A stretch of DNA of 50,000 nucleotides from an uncultured Pelagibacteraceae bacterium (GTDB lineage Bacteria; Pseudomonadota; Alphaproteobacteria; Pelagibacterales; Pelagibacteraceae): the NCBI GenBank assembly GCA_902622795.1, contig CACNRD010000003.1, positions 1-50,000 on the forward strand, read 5' to 3'. The notes under the pieces are model-generated. The model searched no databases. It was given only the letters and a program-made list of their open reading frames with translations, and was not told the origin of the DNA. A program made the position numbers and the translations under genes. Every line of letters begins with the position of its first letter. Position 1 is the stretch's first letter. Positions 33,190 through 41,901 of the stretch are shown one piece after another.

Positions 33190-35338
33190 ATTTTTTTTCT
33201 AACCTATTAATATGTAATAATGGTTCAGTGTATCCAGATGGCTGCTGTTTACCTTTGAATACTAAGTCACACGCAGTTTTGAATGCTATTGAGTTTTCGA
33301 AGTCATCACTCATTTTGATATATTTAGAGTCATTCTTATTTTGACCATCAACAATTTTTGCCATTTCTTTCATAATTTCTGTTACTTGAATTTCTGTAGT
33401 AATTCCATGATGTATCCAGTTTGCAATATGTTGTGAGGAAATTCTTAAAGTTGCTCTGTCCTCCATTAGACCTACATTGTTAATATCTGGAACTTTAGAG
33501 CAACCTATTCCTTGGTCAACCCATCTCACCACATATCCAAGTAATGTTTGGGCTGAATTACTTATTTCATTATTTATTTCTTCAACAGACCAATTAGTTC
33601 TATCTGCTACTGGTATTGTTAGAAGATCATCAAGTTTTGCTTGACTCCTATTTAAAATTTTTTTCTGTTCATCAAAAATATTTATTTCATGATAATGTAG
33701 GGCGTGAAGAGCAGCAGCAGTTGGAGATGGTACCCAAGCACAATTTGCACCAGCTTTTAAATGGCCAGTTTTTTGTTCCATCATATCTTTCATTTTGTCA
33801 GGCATAGCCCACATACCTTTACCAATTTGAGCTTTACCAGAAAAACCACATTTTAATCCAATATCCACATTTCTGTTTTCGTAAGCTGTAATCCATTTTG
33901 ATGACTTCATTTCTCCCTTTTTAATCATAGGTCCTGCCATCATTGATGTATGCATTTCATCACCAGTTCTATCTAAAAATCCCGTATTTATAAAAAATAC
34001 TCTATTTTTTAAGGATCTAATACACTCTTTCAAATTAGAGGATGTTCTTCTTTCTTCGTCCATTATTCCTATTTTGCATGTATATTTTTTTAATCCTAAA
34101 ACTTCTTCTACTTTTGAAAAAATTAAATCTGTAAATGCTGTTTCATCTGGTCCATGCATTTTAGGTTTAACGATATATACAGATCCAGTTCGTGAATTAT
34201 TTTTTTTCTTTAAATCATGAAGTGCTGCAGCTGTCGTTATAAATGCATCTAAAATACCTTCTGGCACTTCATTTCCATCATCTAAAATAATGGATGGGTT
34301 TGTCATTAAATGCCCAACATTTCTTACAAGCAGAAGGCTTCTGCCATGTAATTTTAAACCCTTACCATCCTTAGAAATATAACTTCTATTTGGATTTAGC
34401 TTTCTCTCATACAATTTTCCATCTTTTTCAAATTTTGACTTTAGATCTCCACGCATTAAACCTAACCAATTTCTGTAACAAATAATTTTATCTTCTGAGT
34501 CAACTGCAGCTACACTGTCTTCATTATCACAAATAGTTGATATTGCTGACTCTACTATTATATCACTGATGCCTGCATGATCCTGTTGAGCAGCAAACGC
34601 TCTAGAGTCTTTTAAAATTTCAATATGCAAATTATTATTTTTTAAAATTATTGCGTTGGGATTATCACTTTCGCCTCTATGACCAATAAATTTATTTTCA
34701 TCTATCAAGCTAACTAAATCAGCACCTTTAAGAATTTTTAGCTTTCCATCTTTTACGGCAAAGCTTGTTATTTTTTGCCAGCTTAAATCTTTTAATGGAA
34801 AATATTTGTCTAAAAAATCTCTGCCATACTTAATAACCATTTCACCTCTTAGTGGGTCATATCTTTCTGAAACACTATCTTCTGATTGCTCAATAATATC
34901 AGTTCCGTAAAGGCTATCATATAAACTCATCCATCTAGCATTTGCAGCATTCAGAGCATATCTAGCGTTCATAACTGGCACTACCAGTTGAGGACCTGCA
35001 ATTTTTGCTATCTCGTCATCAACATCTTGAGTTTCAATTTGAAAATCAGGTCCTTCATTTTTTAAATAGCCTATTTCGATTAAAAATTTTTTATACTCTT
35101 CAAAATCAAATTCTGATCCCTTGTTTTTGATATGCCAATCATCAATTTTATTTTGTAAATCTTTTCTAACGCTTATTAATTCTCTATTTTTAGGTGCTAA
35201 TTCATTTACAGTTTTTTCGAAACCTGCCCAAAAATTTTCTGGTGATATATCTGTTTCTTTAAGTAACTCATCCTTAACAAATTGAACAAGATCGCTGGAT
35301 ACTTTCAAACTTTTAATATTTATGTATTTTTCTTGCAT
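33176..35338 (-). CDS. glcB: Malate synthase G
   Basis: Condenses glyoxylate and acetyl-CoA to malate, letting the cell use glycolate and glyoxylate carbon. The 720 residues match the long G form. Notable segments are HGRSLLLVRNVGHLMTNP, YIVKPKMHGPDETAFTDLIF, GIMDEERRTSSNLKECI, FFINTGFLDRTGDEMHTSM and GANCAWVPSPTAAALHALHY. It is the only gene here under a tandem glycine riboswitch (35349-35497) with its own promoter, so its expression should respond to glycine. It is a single-gene minus-strand unit between recR and accA. Confidence 0.97.
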   Translation of the reverse strand: MQEKYINIKSLKVSSDLVQFVKDELLKETDISPENFWAGFEKTVNELAPKNRELISVRKDLQNKIDDWHIKNKGSEFDFEEYKKFLIEIGYLKNEGPDFQIETQDVDDEIAKIAGPQLVVPVMNARYALNAANARWMSLYDSLYGTDIIEQSEDSVSERYDPLRGEMVIKYGRDFLDKYFPLKDLSWQKITSFAVKDGKLKILKGADLVSLIDENKFIGHRGESDNPNAIILKNNNLHIEILKDSRAFAAQQDHAGISDIIVESAISTICDNEDSVAAVDSEDKIICYRNWLGLMRGDLKSKFEKDGKLYERKLNPNRSYISKDGKGLKLHGRSLLLVRNVGHLMTNPSIILDDGNEVPEGILDAFITTAAALHDLKKKNNSRTGSVYIVKPKMHGPDETAFTDLIFSKVEEVLGLKKYTCKIGIMDEERRTSSNLKECIRSLKNRVFFINTGFLDRTGDEMHTSMMAGPMIKKGEMKSSKWITAYENRNVDIGLKCGFSGKAQIGKGMWAMPDKMKDMMEQKTGHLKAGANCAWVPSPTAAALHALHYHEINIFDEQKKILNRSQAKLDDLLTIPVADRTNWSVEEINNEISNSAQTLLGYVVRWVDQGIGCSKVPDINNVGLMEDRATLRISSQHIANWIHHGITTEIQVTEIMKEMAKIVDGQNKNDSKYIKMSDDFENSIAFKTACDLVFKGKQQPSGYTEPLLHINRLEKKSNLN

Positions 35339-35348
35339 AGCACTTTCG

Positions 35349-35497
35349 TGACCCCATCTGTATTTTTGCCTGAGAGTTTTGCTCCTTCGGCGGAATTTAA
35401 TCTCTTTCCAGAGTGTTATGCCTAAATCGGTCCATTTGCCTGAGAGTTTCCGGGGTGGTTGCTCCTTCGGCGCTAAAAACTGCTTAGTCTCTCCCGA
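35349..35497 (-). promoter_or_regulatory. Tandem glycine riboswitch in the glcB leader
   Basis: Reading the minus strand 5' to 3', two glycine-aptamer cores follow each other. Aptamer I starts near 35497 (CGGGAGAGAC, then GCCGAAGGAGCAA and AACTCTCAGGCAAA). Aptamer II starts near 35412 (CTGGAAAGAGATT, GCCGAAGGAGCAAA and AACTCTCAGGCAAA) and ends near 35349. The core motifs GCCGAAGGAGC and CTCTCAGGC are present twice. The glcB ATG (35338) is only about 10 bases after aptamer II, so control of translation initiation is plausible. A glycine riboswitch on malate synthase is a reported SAR11 feature. Aptamer ends are approximate. Confidence 0.93.
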
Positions 35498-35504
35498 TCA
35501 TGAA

Positions 35505-35532
35505 TTTCTATCTGTTAAAATCATTTAGTCAA
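35505..35532 (-). promoter_or_regulatory. Promoter of glcB and its riboswitch
   Basis: On the minus strand TTGACT (35532-35527) and TAGAAA (35510-35505) are 16 bases apart, and a start near 35498 would match the 5' end of aptamer I. Confidence 0.55.
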
Positions 35533-35579
35533 TTAATAACAATTACCTTTAAAATAATTCATCATTTTATGGCCTTTTT

Positions 35580-35585
35580 TATAAT
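35580..35585 (+). promoter_or_regulatory. Possible -10 element of accA
   Basis: TATAAT 25 bases before the accA ATG. No good -35 hexamer; TTCATC at 35558-35563 is 16 bases upstream. Confidence 0.4.
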
Positions 35586-35609
35586 TTAACTATCCGATAT
35601 AACTAAATC

Positions 35610-36704
35610 ATGAAAAATTATCTTAATTTTGAAAATGAAATTAAAAACCTTGAAAATGAGATAGAAAAATTAAAGGATCCTTATAATCAAGAGGGATTAT
35701 CAGAAGTTGATACTCAAAAAATTTCTAGTACTCAAGATGAGTTGGACAAAAAACTGAAAGATATTTACTCAAATTTAGATCCATGGCAAACAACTATGGT
35801 TGCAAGACATGAGGACAGACCAAAATCTAAATTTTTTATAGACAATTTATTTGAAGATTTTATTTCGTTGTCCGGTGATCGTCATTATGGTGAAGATAAA
35901 TCAGTTTTAACAGGTTTTGCAAAATTTAAAGGAAACTCAGTTTTAGTTATTGGACAGGAAAAAGGTGAGGATTTAGACAGTAGAATTGAGAGAAACTTTG
36001 GAATGATGAGACCTGAGGGATATAGGAAAACAATTAGATTAATGAATTTGGCAAACAAATTTAATATTCCAATTATTTCCTTCATAGATACCCCAGGTGC
36101 ATATCCAGGTGTTGGCGCAGAGGAGAGAGGTCAAGCAGAAGCAATAGCAAAATCAATAGAGTGTTGCATGGAACTTAAGGTCCCAACAATTGCAATAATA
36201 ATTGGTGAGGGTGGTTCTGGAGGAGCAATCGCTCTTGCATCCTCAAATAAAGTTATAATGTTTGAGAATGCAATCTATTCAGTTATATCTCCCGAGGGAT
36301 GTGCAACTATTCTTTGGAGAGACCCAAAGAAAATGCTCGATGCTGCAAAAGCAATGAAACTCTCAGCAAAAGACTTATTGAAATTAAAAGTTATCGATGA
36401 AATTATCCCTGAGCCTTTGGGTGGTGCTCATCGAGATAGAGATACGATGCTTGAAAACTTAAAAACTTCTATCACACAAAATTTAGATTACTTTAAAGAC
36501 TTATCTCCAGAGGAGATAGCAAATGAAAGAAAAAATAAGTTTTTAAAGATTGGAAGAAACGATGGATTTATAAGCACAAAAGAAGATTTAAGTTCATTAA
36601 CTGTCAAAAAAAATAAATTTGACAATATTTTAAAATCGAAAAAAATACAAATTGTTATTGGTATAAGTGTTGTATCGTTAGGTTTGATTTTTTTATTAAT
36701 TTAA
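35610..36704 (+). CDS. accA: Acetyl-CoA carboxylase carboxyltransferase alpha with C-terminal membrane tail
   Basis: Partner of AccD. The 364 residues include the N-terminal coiled coil (about 5-50), VLVIGQEKGEDLDSRIERNF, the carboxybiotin site region SFIDTPGAYPGVGAEERGQA (157-176) and GEGGSGGAIALA, SVISPEGCATILWRD. E. coli AccA has about 319 residues; here about 45 extra residues follow, ending with a hydrophobic run of 19 residues (346-364, starting IQIVIGISVV) after a Lys-rich stretch (KSKK). This looks like a tail anchor. The gene stands alone, convergent with secA (2-bp gap). Confidence 0.95.
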   Translation: MKNYLNFENEIKNLENEIEKLKDPYNQEGLSEVDTQKISSTQDELDKKLKDIYSNLDPWQTTMVARHEDRPKSKFFIDNLFEDFISLSGDRHYGEDKSVLTGFAKFKGNSVLVIGQEKGEDLDSRIERNFGMMRPEGYRKTIRLMNLANKFNIPIISFIDTPGAYPGVGAEERGQAEAIAKSIECCMELKVPTIAIIIGEGGSGGAIALASSNKVIMFENAIYSVISPEGCATILWRDPKKMLDAAKAMKLSAKDLLKLKVIDEIIPEPLGGAHRDRDTMLENLKTSITQNLDYFKDLSPEEIANERKNKFLKIGRNDGFISTKEDLSSLTVKKNKFDNILKSKKIQIVIGISVVSLGLIFLLI

Positions 36705-36706
36705 AA

Positions 36707-39271
36707 TTATAAAGCTCCACAACAATTTTTAAATTTTTTCCCTGTTGCTTCACATCTGTCATTTCTTGAAATTTTTTCATTTTTCTTAGTGATAAGTAAA
36801 CATTTCGGATTGTTATTTTTTTCTTTATTTCTAATATTTTGATTTGAGGACTGTTCTTCCTGAACTACTTTTAAATTCATCAAGATTGTAACATAGTCTA
36901 ATTTTAGTTTTTCTAAGAGGTTTGAAAATAAATCAAAAGCTTCTTTTTTATATTCAACTAGAGGATCCCTTTGACCGTAAGATCTTAAACCAACAACTTG
37001 TCTTAATTGCTCTAAGTATTGAATGTGGGATTTCCAATTTAAATCAATGGATTGTAGAAAAATTCTTTTTTCAATATCTTTTGCATAATCTTCTCCTAGA
37101 ATTTTAATTCTTTCATTTCTTGATTCATAAAATTTTGAAAGTATTTTCTCTTTAAGCTCATCATCTTTAGATGAGATTAATTCCTCAAACTCCTTATCTG
37201 TGAAACTTTTTCCTAATATTTGCTTAATTCTGTTACTAAATTCTGTGCTCTTAGGATTTGAAAGTTTTTGAATCTTTAGTTTAATTATGTCCTCAATTAT
37301 CTCTTTTAAAAATTCGTCAGAATAACCAAAAATATCATCACTACTCATTGCTTTTTTTCTCTGAGAAAAAACAACATGTCTTTGATCATTAAGAACATTA
37401 TCAAATTTTATTAAGGTTTTTCTAATATCAAAATTTCTTGCCTCTACTTTCTGCTGCGCTCTCTCTAATGCTTTGTTGATCCAAGGATGATCTATACTTT
37501 CCCCATCTTTAAGCCCCAACTTTTCAAGCATATTGTTCATGGACTCTGAACCGAAAATTCTCATTAAGTCATCCTCTAAACTTACATAGAATACCGAACT
37601 ACCTTCATCTCCTTGCCTTCCCGATCTACCTCTTGCTTGATTATCAACTCTTCTGGACTCCATTCTTTCTGTGCCAATTACAAACAAGCCCCCTAAAGAC
37701 TTTATTTTATCTTTGTCAATTTTGAGCTGATCATCAGGGATAGATCCCTTTTTTCCACCAAGTTGAATATCAACACCTCGTCCAGAAATACTAGTTGTGA
37801 TAATCAAAGATTTTTCTTTACCAGCATTAGCTATAATTTCAGCCTCATTTTCATGATTTTTAGCATTAAGAACTACATGTTTAATATTTTTTTTATTCAA
37901 TAAATTTGAATAAACCTCTGATTTATTAATACTTGATGTAAAGACTAGTATTGGTTGGCCAAGCTCATTACGTTCTATAATTTTATTAACAATTGCAATA
38001 TTTTTTTCTTCTTCAGTTCTAAATATCAAATCATTAAAATCTTTTCTGATCATTTCTTTGTTAGTGGGAACTACTACAACTGGTAAATTATAAATTTCAA
38101 AGAACTCTGCAGACTCAGTTAAAGCAGTACCAGTGCAACCTGCTAGTTTTTTATAGAGTTTGAAATAATTTTGATAGGTGATTGAAGCTAAGGTTTGGTT
38201 TTCTGCTTGAACATCAATTTTTTCTTTTGCCTCAAGTGCCTGATGCAATCCATCTCCAAATCTTCTACCCTCAAGAATTCTTCCTGTTAATTCGTCAATT
38301 ATTTTTAAACTTCCATCTTTTACAATATAATCTTTACCCTTCTCAAATAGATGATTTGCTCTTAAAGCTTGATTAACATGATGAACTAAATGAAGGTTTT
38401 CTGGATCATAAAAATTATCATTTTTTAAAATTCCAGCATTTGAAAAAAGCTTTTCAACATTATTAATTCCATCATTTGTTAAAAGAATACTTTTTTCTTT
38501 TTCGTCAATTTCAAAATCTTTATCATTTAAAATTTTTATTAGTTTATCAATTGCCATATACTGAGCTGTCTTATCATCAGCTGATCCAGATATTATTAAA
38601 GGCGTTCTAGCCTCATCAATTAAACAGGAGTCTATTTCGTCAACAATTGAAAATGAATGTTCTCTTTGAACCATCTCATTTTGTAAAAATTTCATATTAT
38701 CCCGAAGATAATCAAATCCTAATTCACTATTAGTTGCATAAGTTATATCGCAACTATAGTTTCTTTTACGTTCTTCATCGCTTTGGTCGTTATTAATAAA
38801 TCCTGAAGTTAGTCCAAGAAAATTATAGATTTGTCCCATTTCTATAGAATCTCTTTTAGCTAAATAATCATTAACAGTAACTATATGAACTCCTTTTTCA
38901 TTAAGTGCATTTAAATAAGCTGCCAACGTGATTGTTAAAGTTTTTCCTTCACCTGTTCTCATCTCTGCTATTTTTCCTTCATGCAGAACTACACCTCCAA
39001 TTAATTGAACATCGAAGTGTCTCTCTTTTCGAGTTCTTTTTGAAGCTTCTCTCACAAGCGCAAATGCATCAGGCATTATCTCATTTAATGATTTTCCACT
39101 TTTAATTAGATCTTTAAATTCTAAAGTTTTTTTGGGAAAATCTGTATCATCTAAATTTATAAATTTTTCCTCTAGCGAATTAATTTTTTCAACAATCTTA
39201 TAAATCCTATCAAGCTCTTTTTGGTTGCTAGATTTAATGAATTTGGAGATTAGATTTAATGGATTAAACAT
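36707..39271 (-). CDS. secA: Preprotein translocase ATPase SecA
   Basis: Motor for post-translational export through SecYEG. The 854 residues show Walker A EMRTGEGKTLTITLAAYLNA, SIVDEIDSCLIDEARTPLII, the second motor domain with PILVFTSSINKSE, TTSISGRGVDIQLGG and RRVDNQARGRSGRQGDEG, and the helical scaffold IDLNWKSHIQYLEQLR. The C-terminal zinc motif is degraded: RNDRCEATGKKFKNCCGAL has Cys840, Cys850 and Cys851 but lacks the second Cys of the usual CPCGSGKKYKxCH. No secB is visible in the window. Confidence 0.97.
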   Translation of the reverse strand: MFNPLNLISKFIKSSNQKELDRIYKIVEKINSLEEKFINLDDTDFPKKTLEFKDLIKSGKSLNEIMPDAFALVREASKRTRKERHFDVQLIGGVVLHEGKIAEMRTGEGKTLTITLAAYLNALNEKGVHIVTVNDYLAKRDSIEMGQIYNFLGLTSGFINNDQSDEERKRNYSCDITYATNSELGFDYLRDNMKFLQNEMVQREHSFSIVDEIDSCLIDEARTPLIISGSADDKTAQYMAIDKLIKILNDKDFEIDEKEKSILLTNDGINNVEKLFSNAGILKNDNFYDPENLHLVHHVNQALRANHLFEKGKDYIVKDGSLKIIDELTGRILEGRRFGDGLHQALEAKEKIDVQAENQTLASITYQNYFKLYKKLAGCTGTALTESAEFFEIYNLPVVVVPTNKEMIRKDFNDLIFRTEEEKNIAIVNKIIERNELGQPILVFTSSINKSEVYSNLLNKKNIKHVVLNAKNHENEAEIIANAGKEKSLIITTSISGRGVDIQLGGKKGSIPDDQLKIDKDKIKSLGGLFVIGTERMESRRVDNQARGRSGRQGDEGSSVFYVSLEDDLMRIFGSESMNNMLEKLGLKDGESIDHPWINKALERAQQKVEARNFDIRKTLIKFDNVLNDQRHVVFSQRKKAMSSDDIFGYSDEFLKEIIEDIIKLKIQKLSNPKSTEFSNRIKQILGKSFTDKEFEELISSKDDELKEKILSKFYESRNERIKILGEDYAKDIEKRIFLQSIDLNWKSHIQYLEQLRQVVGLRSYGQRDPLVEYKKEAFDLFSNLLEKLKLDYVTILMNLKVVQEEQSSNQNIRNKEKNNNPKCLLITKKNEKISRNDRCEATGKKFKNCCGAL

Positions 39272-39336
39272 GACTATTTGATTTATTCTTTAAATATTAT
39301 GTTTAATATATGTATTAAATAAATATTTTAAACATT

Positions 39337-40638
39337 ATGGGAATTAATTTAACAAATTTTCTATCTTCGCAATCAAAAAATACCAAAATGATTGATTTTC
39401 AAGACCTAGATCATATAGACGGTCTGTCAATTTCAGTTCTTAGTGCAAATCTATATAAAAACGATAGAGATGATTTAGTAATGTTTTATTTTAGAGACGG
39501 CGCAAATCATGCTTCATTATATACACAATCTAAAATTGTTTCTGAAAATATAAAATGGAACCTAAATCAAAAAACTAAAAAAGTATTTTCTTTAATTGTT
39601 AATACTAGAAATGCAAACGCATTTACAGGTAAACAAGGATACGAAAGTTTGAAAAAACTAGCAGACTTAGTATCAAAAAATTTAACAGATAAACAAAAGC
39701 AAGACGAGGAAACACCAAAAAAAATAAATTCTAAAGAGATTCTATTTGGTTGTACAGGAACTATAGGGGAAGAGTTTCCATTTGAAAAAATATCTAATCA
39801 AATACCTAATTTAATTAGTAAAATTCGTTATACACAAAATAAATTTTTATGGATGAAAGCTGCTCTTGGCATAATGACTACTGACACCAAACCAAAAATT
39901 GCCATGGAAGAGTGTCATATAGGAAGCGAGAAAGTTAAAATTTATGGGATTGCTAAGGGCTCTGGTATGATACATCCTAATATGGCAACAACCTTGGCTT
40001 ACATTTTTACAGATGCAAGTTTGTCTAATGATATTTTAAATAAATTATTAAAAAAAAATATTTTTAACACTTTTAACGCTATTTCTTGTGATGGAGATAC
40101 TAGCACAAACGACATGGTGACTATTTTTGCAACTAATAAAATTAATAATTCACAAATAAAAAATATAAATGAAAATAAAATTAAAAATTTTGACAGAGCT
40201 TTAAATAATGTTCTATTAAATTTAGCCAAAAGGGTTGTTGCAGATGGTGAGGGAGCATCAAAATTTATCCTTATAAATGTGTCTAAATGTAAAAATGAAA
40301 TTGAGGCAAAAAAAATAGCATTTTCTATAGGAAACTCACCCTTAGTAAAAACTGCTATTGCAGGCGAAGACCCAAACTGGGGAAGAATAATAATGGCAAT
40401 TGGTAAAGCTGGGCCAAAAATTAATTTAAAAAAACTTTGTATAAAATTAGGAAAGTTAAAAATAGTCCAAGATGGAAAGTTGTATGAAAATTATAGTGAA
40501 GAGGTGGCATCGAAATATATGAAAAACGAAAATATTGAAATCAGCATTGAAGTATACACCGGAAAAAAAGATTTTACTGCATATACTATGGATTTAACTA
40601 AGAAATATATAGATATTAATTCAAACTATAGAAGTTAA
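39337..40638 (+). CDS. argJ: Bifunctional ornithine acetyltransferase / N-acetylglutamate synthase
   Basis: Recycles the acetyl group in arginine synthesis. The 433 residues include MTTDTKPKIA and the self-cleavage region KGSGMIHPNMATTLAYIFTD (typical MATxL), where the proenzyme is cut before Thr, then DGDTSTNDMVTIFA, VADGEGASKFI and AGEDPNWGRIIMAIGKAG. If it accepts acetyl-CoA it would also replace argA; this cannot be told from sequence. In alphaproteobacteria argJ lies near secA, as here (divergent, 65-bp gap). Confidence 0.95.
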   Translation: MGINLTNFLSSQSKNTKMIDFQDLDHIDGLSISVLSANLYKNDRDDLVMFYFRDGANHASLYTQSKIVSENIKWNLNQKTKKVFSLIVNTRNANAFTGKQGYESLKKLADLVSKNLTDKQKQDEETPKKINSKEILFGCTGTIGEEFPFEKISNQIPNLISKIRYTQNKFLWMKAALGIMTTDTKPKIAMEECHIGSEKVKIYGIAKGSGMIHPNMATTLAYIFTDASLSNDILNKLLKKNIFNTFNAISCDGDTSTNDMVTIFATNKINNSQIKNINENKIKNFDRALNNVLLNLAKRVVADGEGASKFILINVSKCKNEIEAKKIAFSIGNSPLVKTAIAGEDPNWGRIIMAIGKAGPKINLKKLCIKLGKLKIVQDGKLYENYSEEVASKYMKNENIEISIEVYTGKKDFTAYTMDLTKKYIDINSNYRS

Positions 40639-40677
40639 ACAATATTGAAAATTTTTATTAAAACCTATTTATGAAAT

Positions 40678-41106
40678 ATGATTAAATACAAACTAATTTG
40701 CAAAGATTGTAATACTAAATTTGATAGTTGGTTTGCATCCTCTAGTGAATATGAAAAGTTAAAAAAAAGAAAACTTTTGACTTGTAATAGTTGTAACTCA
40801 TTAAAAGTAGAAAAAACTTTGATGGCTCCACAATTAATAAATAACAAAATTGAATTTGAAACAAAATTAAATACTACAAAACATCTGAAAATTAAAAAAA
40901 CTATTAAAAATTATCAAAAGTTTATTAAAGACAATTTTCAATACGTGGGAGATAATTTTGCTTATGAAGCAAGATCAATCCATTATAATAATAAAAAAAA
41001 ATCCAAAGGTATATATGGAAGTGCCACTAAACAAGATCTTAAGGAGCTAAAAGATGAAGGAATAGAGGCTCAGATGATACCCTGGATAGAAGATAAAGAT
41101 AATTAA
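40678..41106 (+). CDS. DUF1178 family protein (putative zinc ribbon)
   Basis: A 142-residue protein of unknown function. Two Cys pairs, LICKDCNTKF (Cys8, Cys11) and LTCNSCNSLK, form a likely zinc ribbon at the N-terminus; FDSWFASSSEYEKL between them and the C-terminal YGSATKQDLKELKDEGIEA then PWIEDKDN are the marks of DUF1178. It follows argJ by 39 bp, probably in the same transcript, and converges on ubiG with a 4-base overlap. No function is suggested. Confidence 0.85.
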   Translation: MIKYKLICKDCNTKFDSWFASSSEYEKLKKRKLLTCNSCNSLKVEKTLMAPQLINNKIEFETKLNTTKHLKIKKTIKNYQKFIKDNFQYVGDNFAYEARSIHYNNKKKSKGIYGSATKQDLKELKDEGIEAQMIPWIEDKDN

Positions 41107-41825
41107 TTTTTCAAAAACTTTGCAATATAGTTTACCGACAGGTCTTTAGTAATACTCCACTCGTCTTTAACTATATTAAAATGCATTCCATCAAACTTTT
41201 TTAAAGATAAATTATTTTTGGTTAAAATCTTTTTAAGCTCTTCAGGTTTAACAAATTTTTCCCATTCATGAGTTCCTATTGGCAACCATCTTAAAACATA
41301 CTCTGCTCCAACTATGGCGAATACATATGACTTTAAAGTTTTATTAATTGTTGCAACAAACATTAATCCATTTTTCTTTAAAAGCTTAGAGCATGATTTT
41401 AAAAAGAATGAAATATCTTCCACATGTTCAACTATCTCCATATTAAGTATCACATCAAATTTTTTTTTAATTTTTAATTTTTCAGGAGATGAACAGATAT
41501 AATTTATTTTAAGTCCATTTTTATTAGCATGAAGTTTCGCAATTTTAATATTTTTAATTGATGCATCAATCCCTGTAATATGAGCTCCCAATCTACACAT
41601 TGGTTCAGAAAGCAACCCTCCACCGCAACCAATATCTAAAATATTAATTCCAGATAAAGGCTTAGCTTTATTTGTAGTTTTAAATTGGTCAATTATATTT
41701 TCTTTAATATATTTAATCCTTATGGGATTAAATTTGTGTAAAGGTTTAAATTTCCCTTGGGGATCCCACCATTCATCCGCCATATTTGAAAATTTTTCTA
41801 TTTCTTTTTTGTTTACGCTAATCAT
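41103..41825 (-). CDS. ubiG: Ubiquinone biosynthesis O-methyltransferase
   Basis: SAM-dependent methyltransferase for two O-methylation steps of ubiquinone synthesis. The 240 residues start with FSNMADEWWDPQGKFKPLHK, typical of UbiG, and carry the SAM loop ILDIGCGGGLLSEPMCRLGA, ITGIDAS, VILNMEIVEHVED and the family end GTHEWEKFVKPEEL. It is transcribed away from lysC with a 76-bp gap, an arrangement common in alphaproteobacteria. Aerobic respiration with ubiquinone fits the cytochrome c gene upstream. Confidence 0.95.
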   Translation of the reverse strand: MISVNKKEIEKFSNMADEWWDPQGKFKPLHKFNPIRIKYIKENIIDQFKTTNKAKPLSGINILDIGCGGGLLSEPMCRLGAHITGIDASIKNIKIAKLHANKNGLKINYICSSPEKLKIKKKFDVILNMEIVEHVEDISFFLKSCSKLLKKNGLMFVATINKTLKSYVFAIVGAEYVLRWLPIGTHEWEKFVKPEELKKILTKNNLSLKKFDGMHFNIVKDEWSITKDLSVNYIAKFLKN

Positions 41826-41901
41826 ACTAGATAATTAGTTGACATAGCAATTAAGATGTATTTTATCAAATATTAATTAAATAATTATTATTAAACTGAT
41901 C

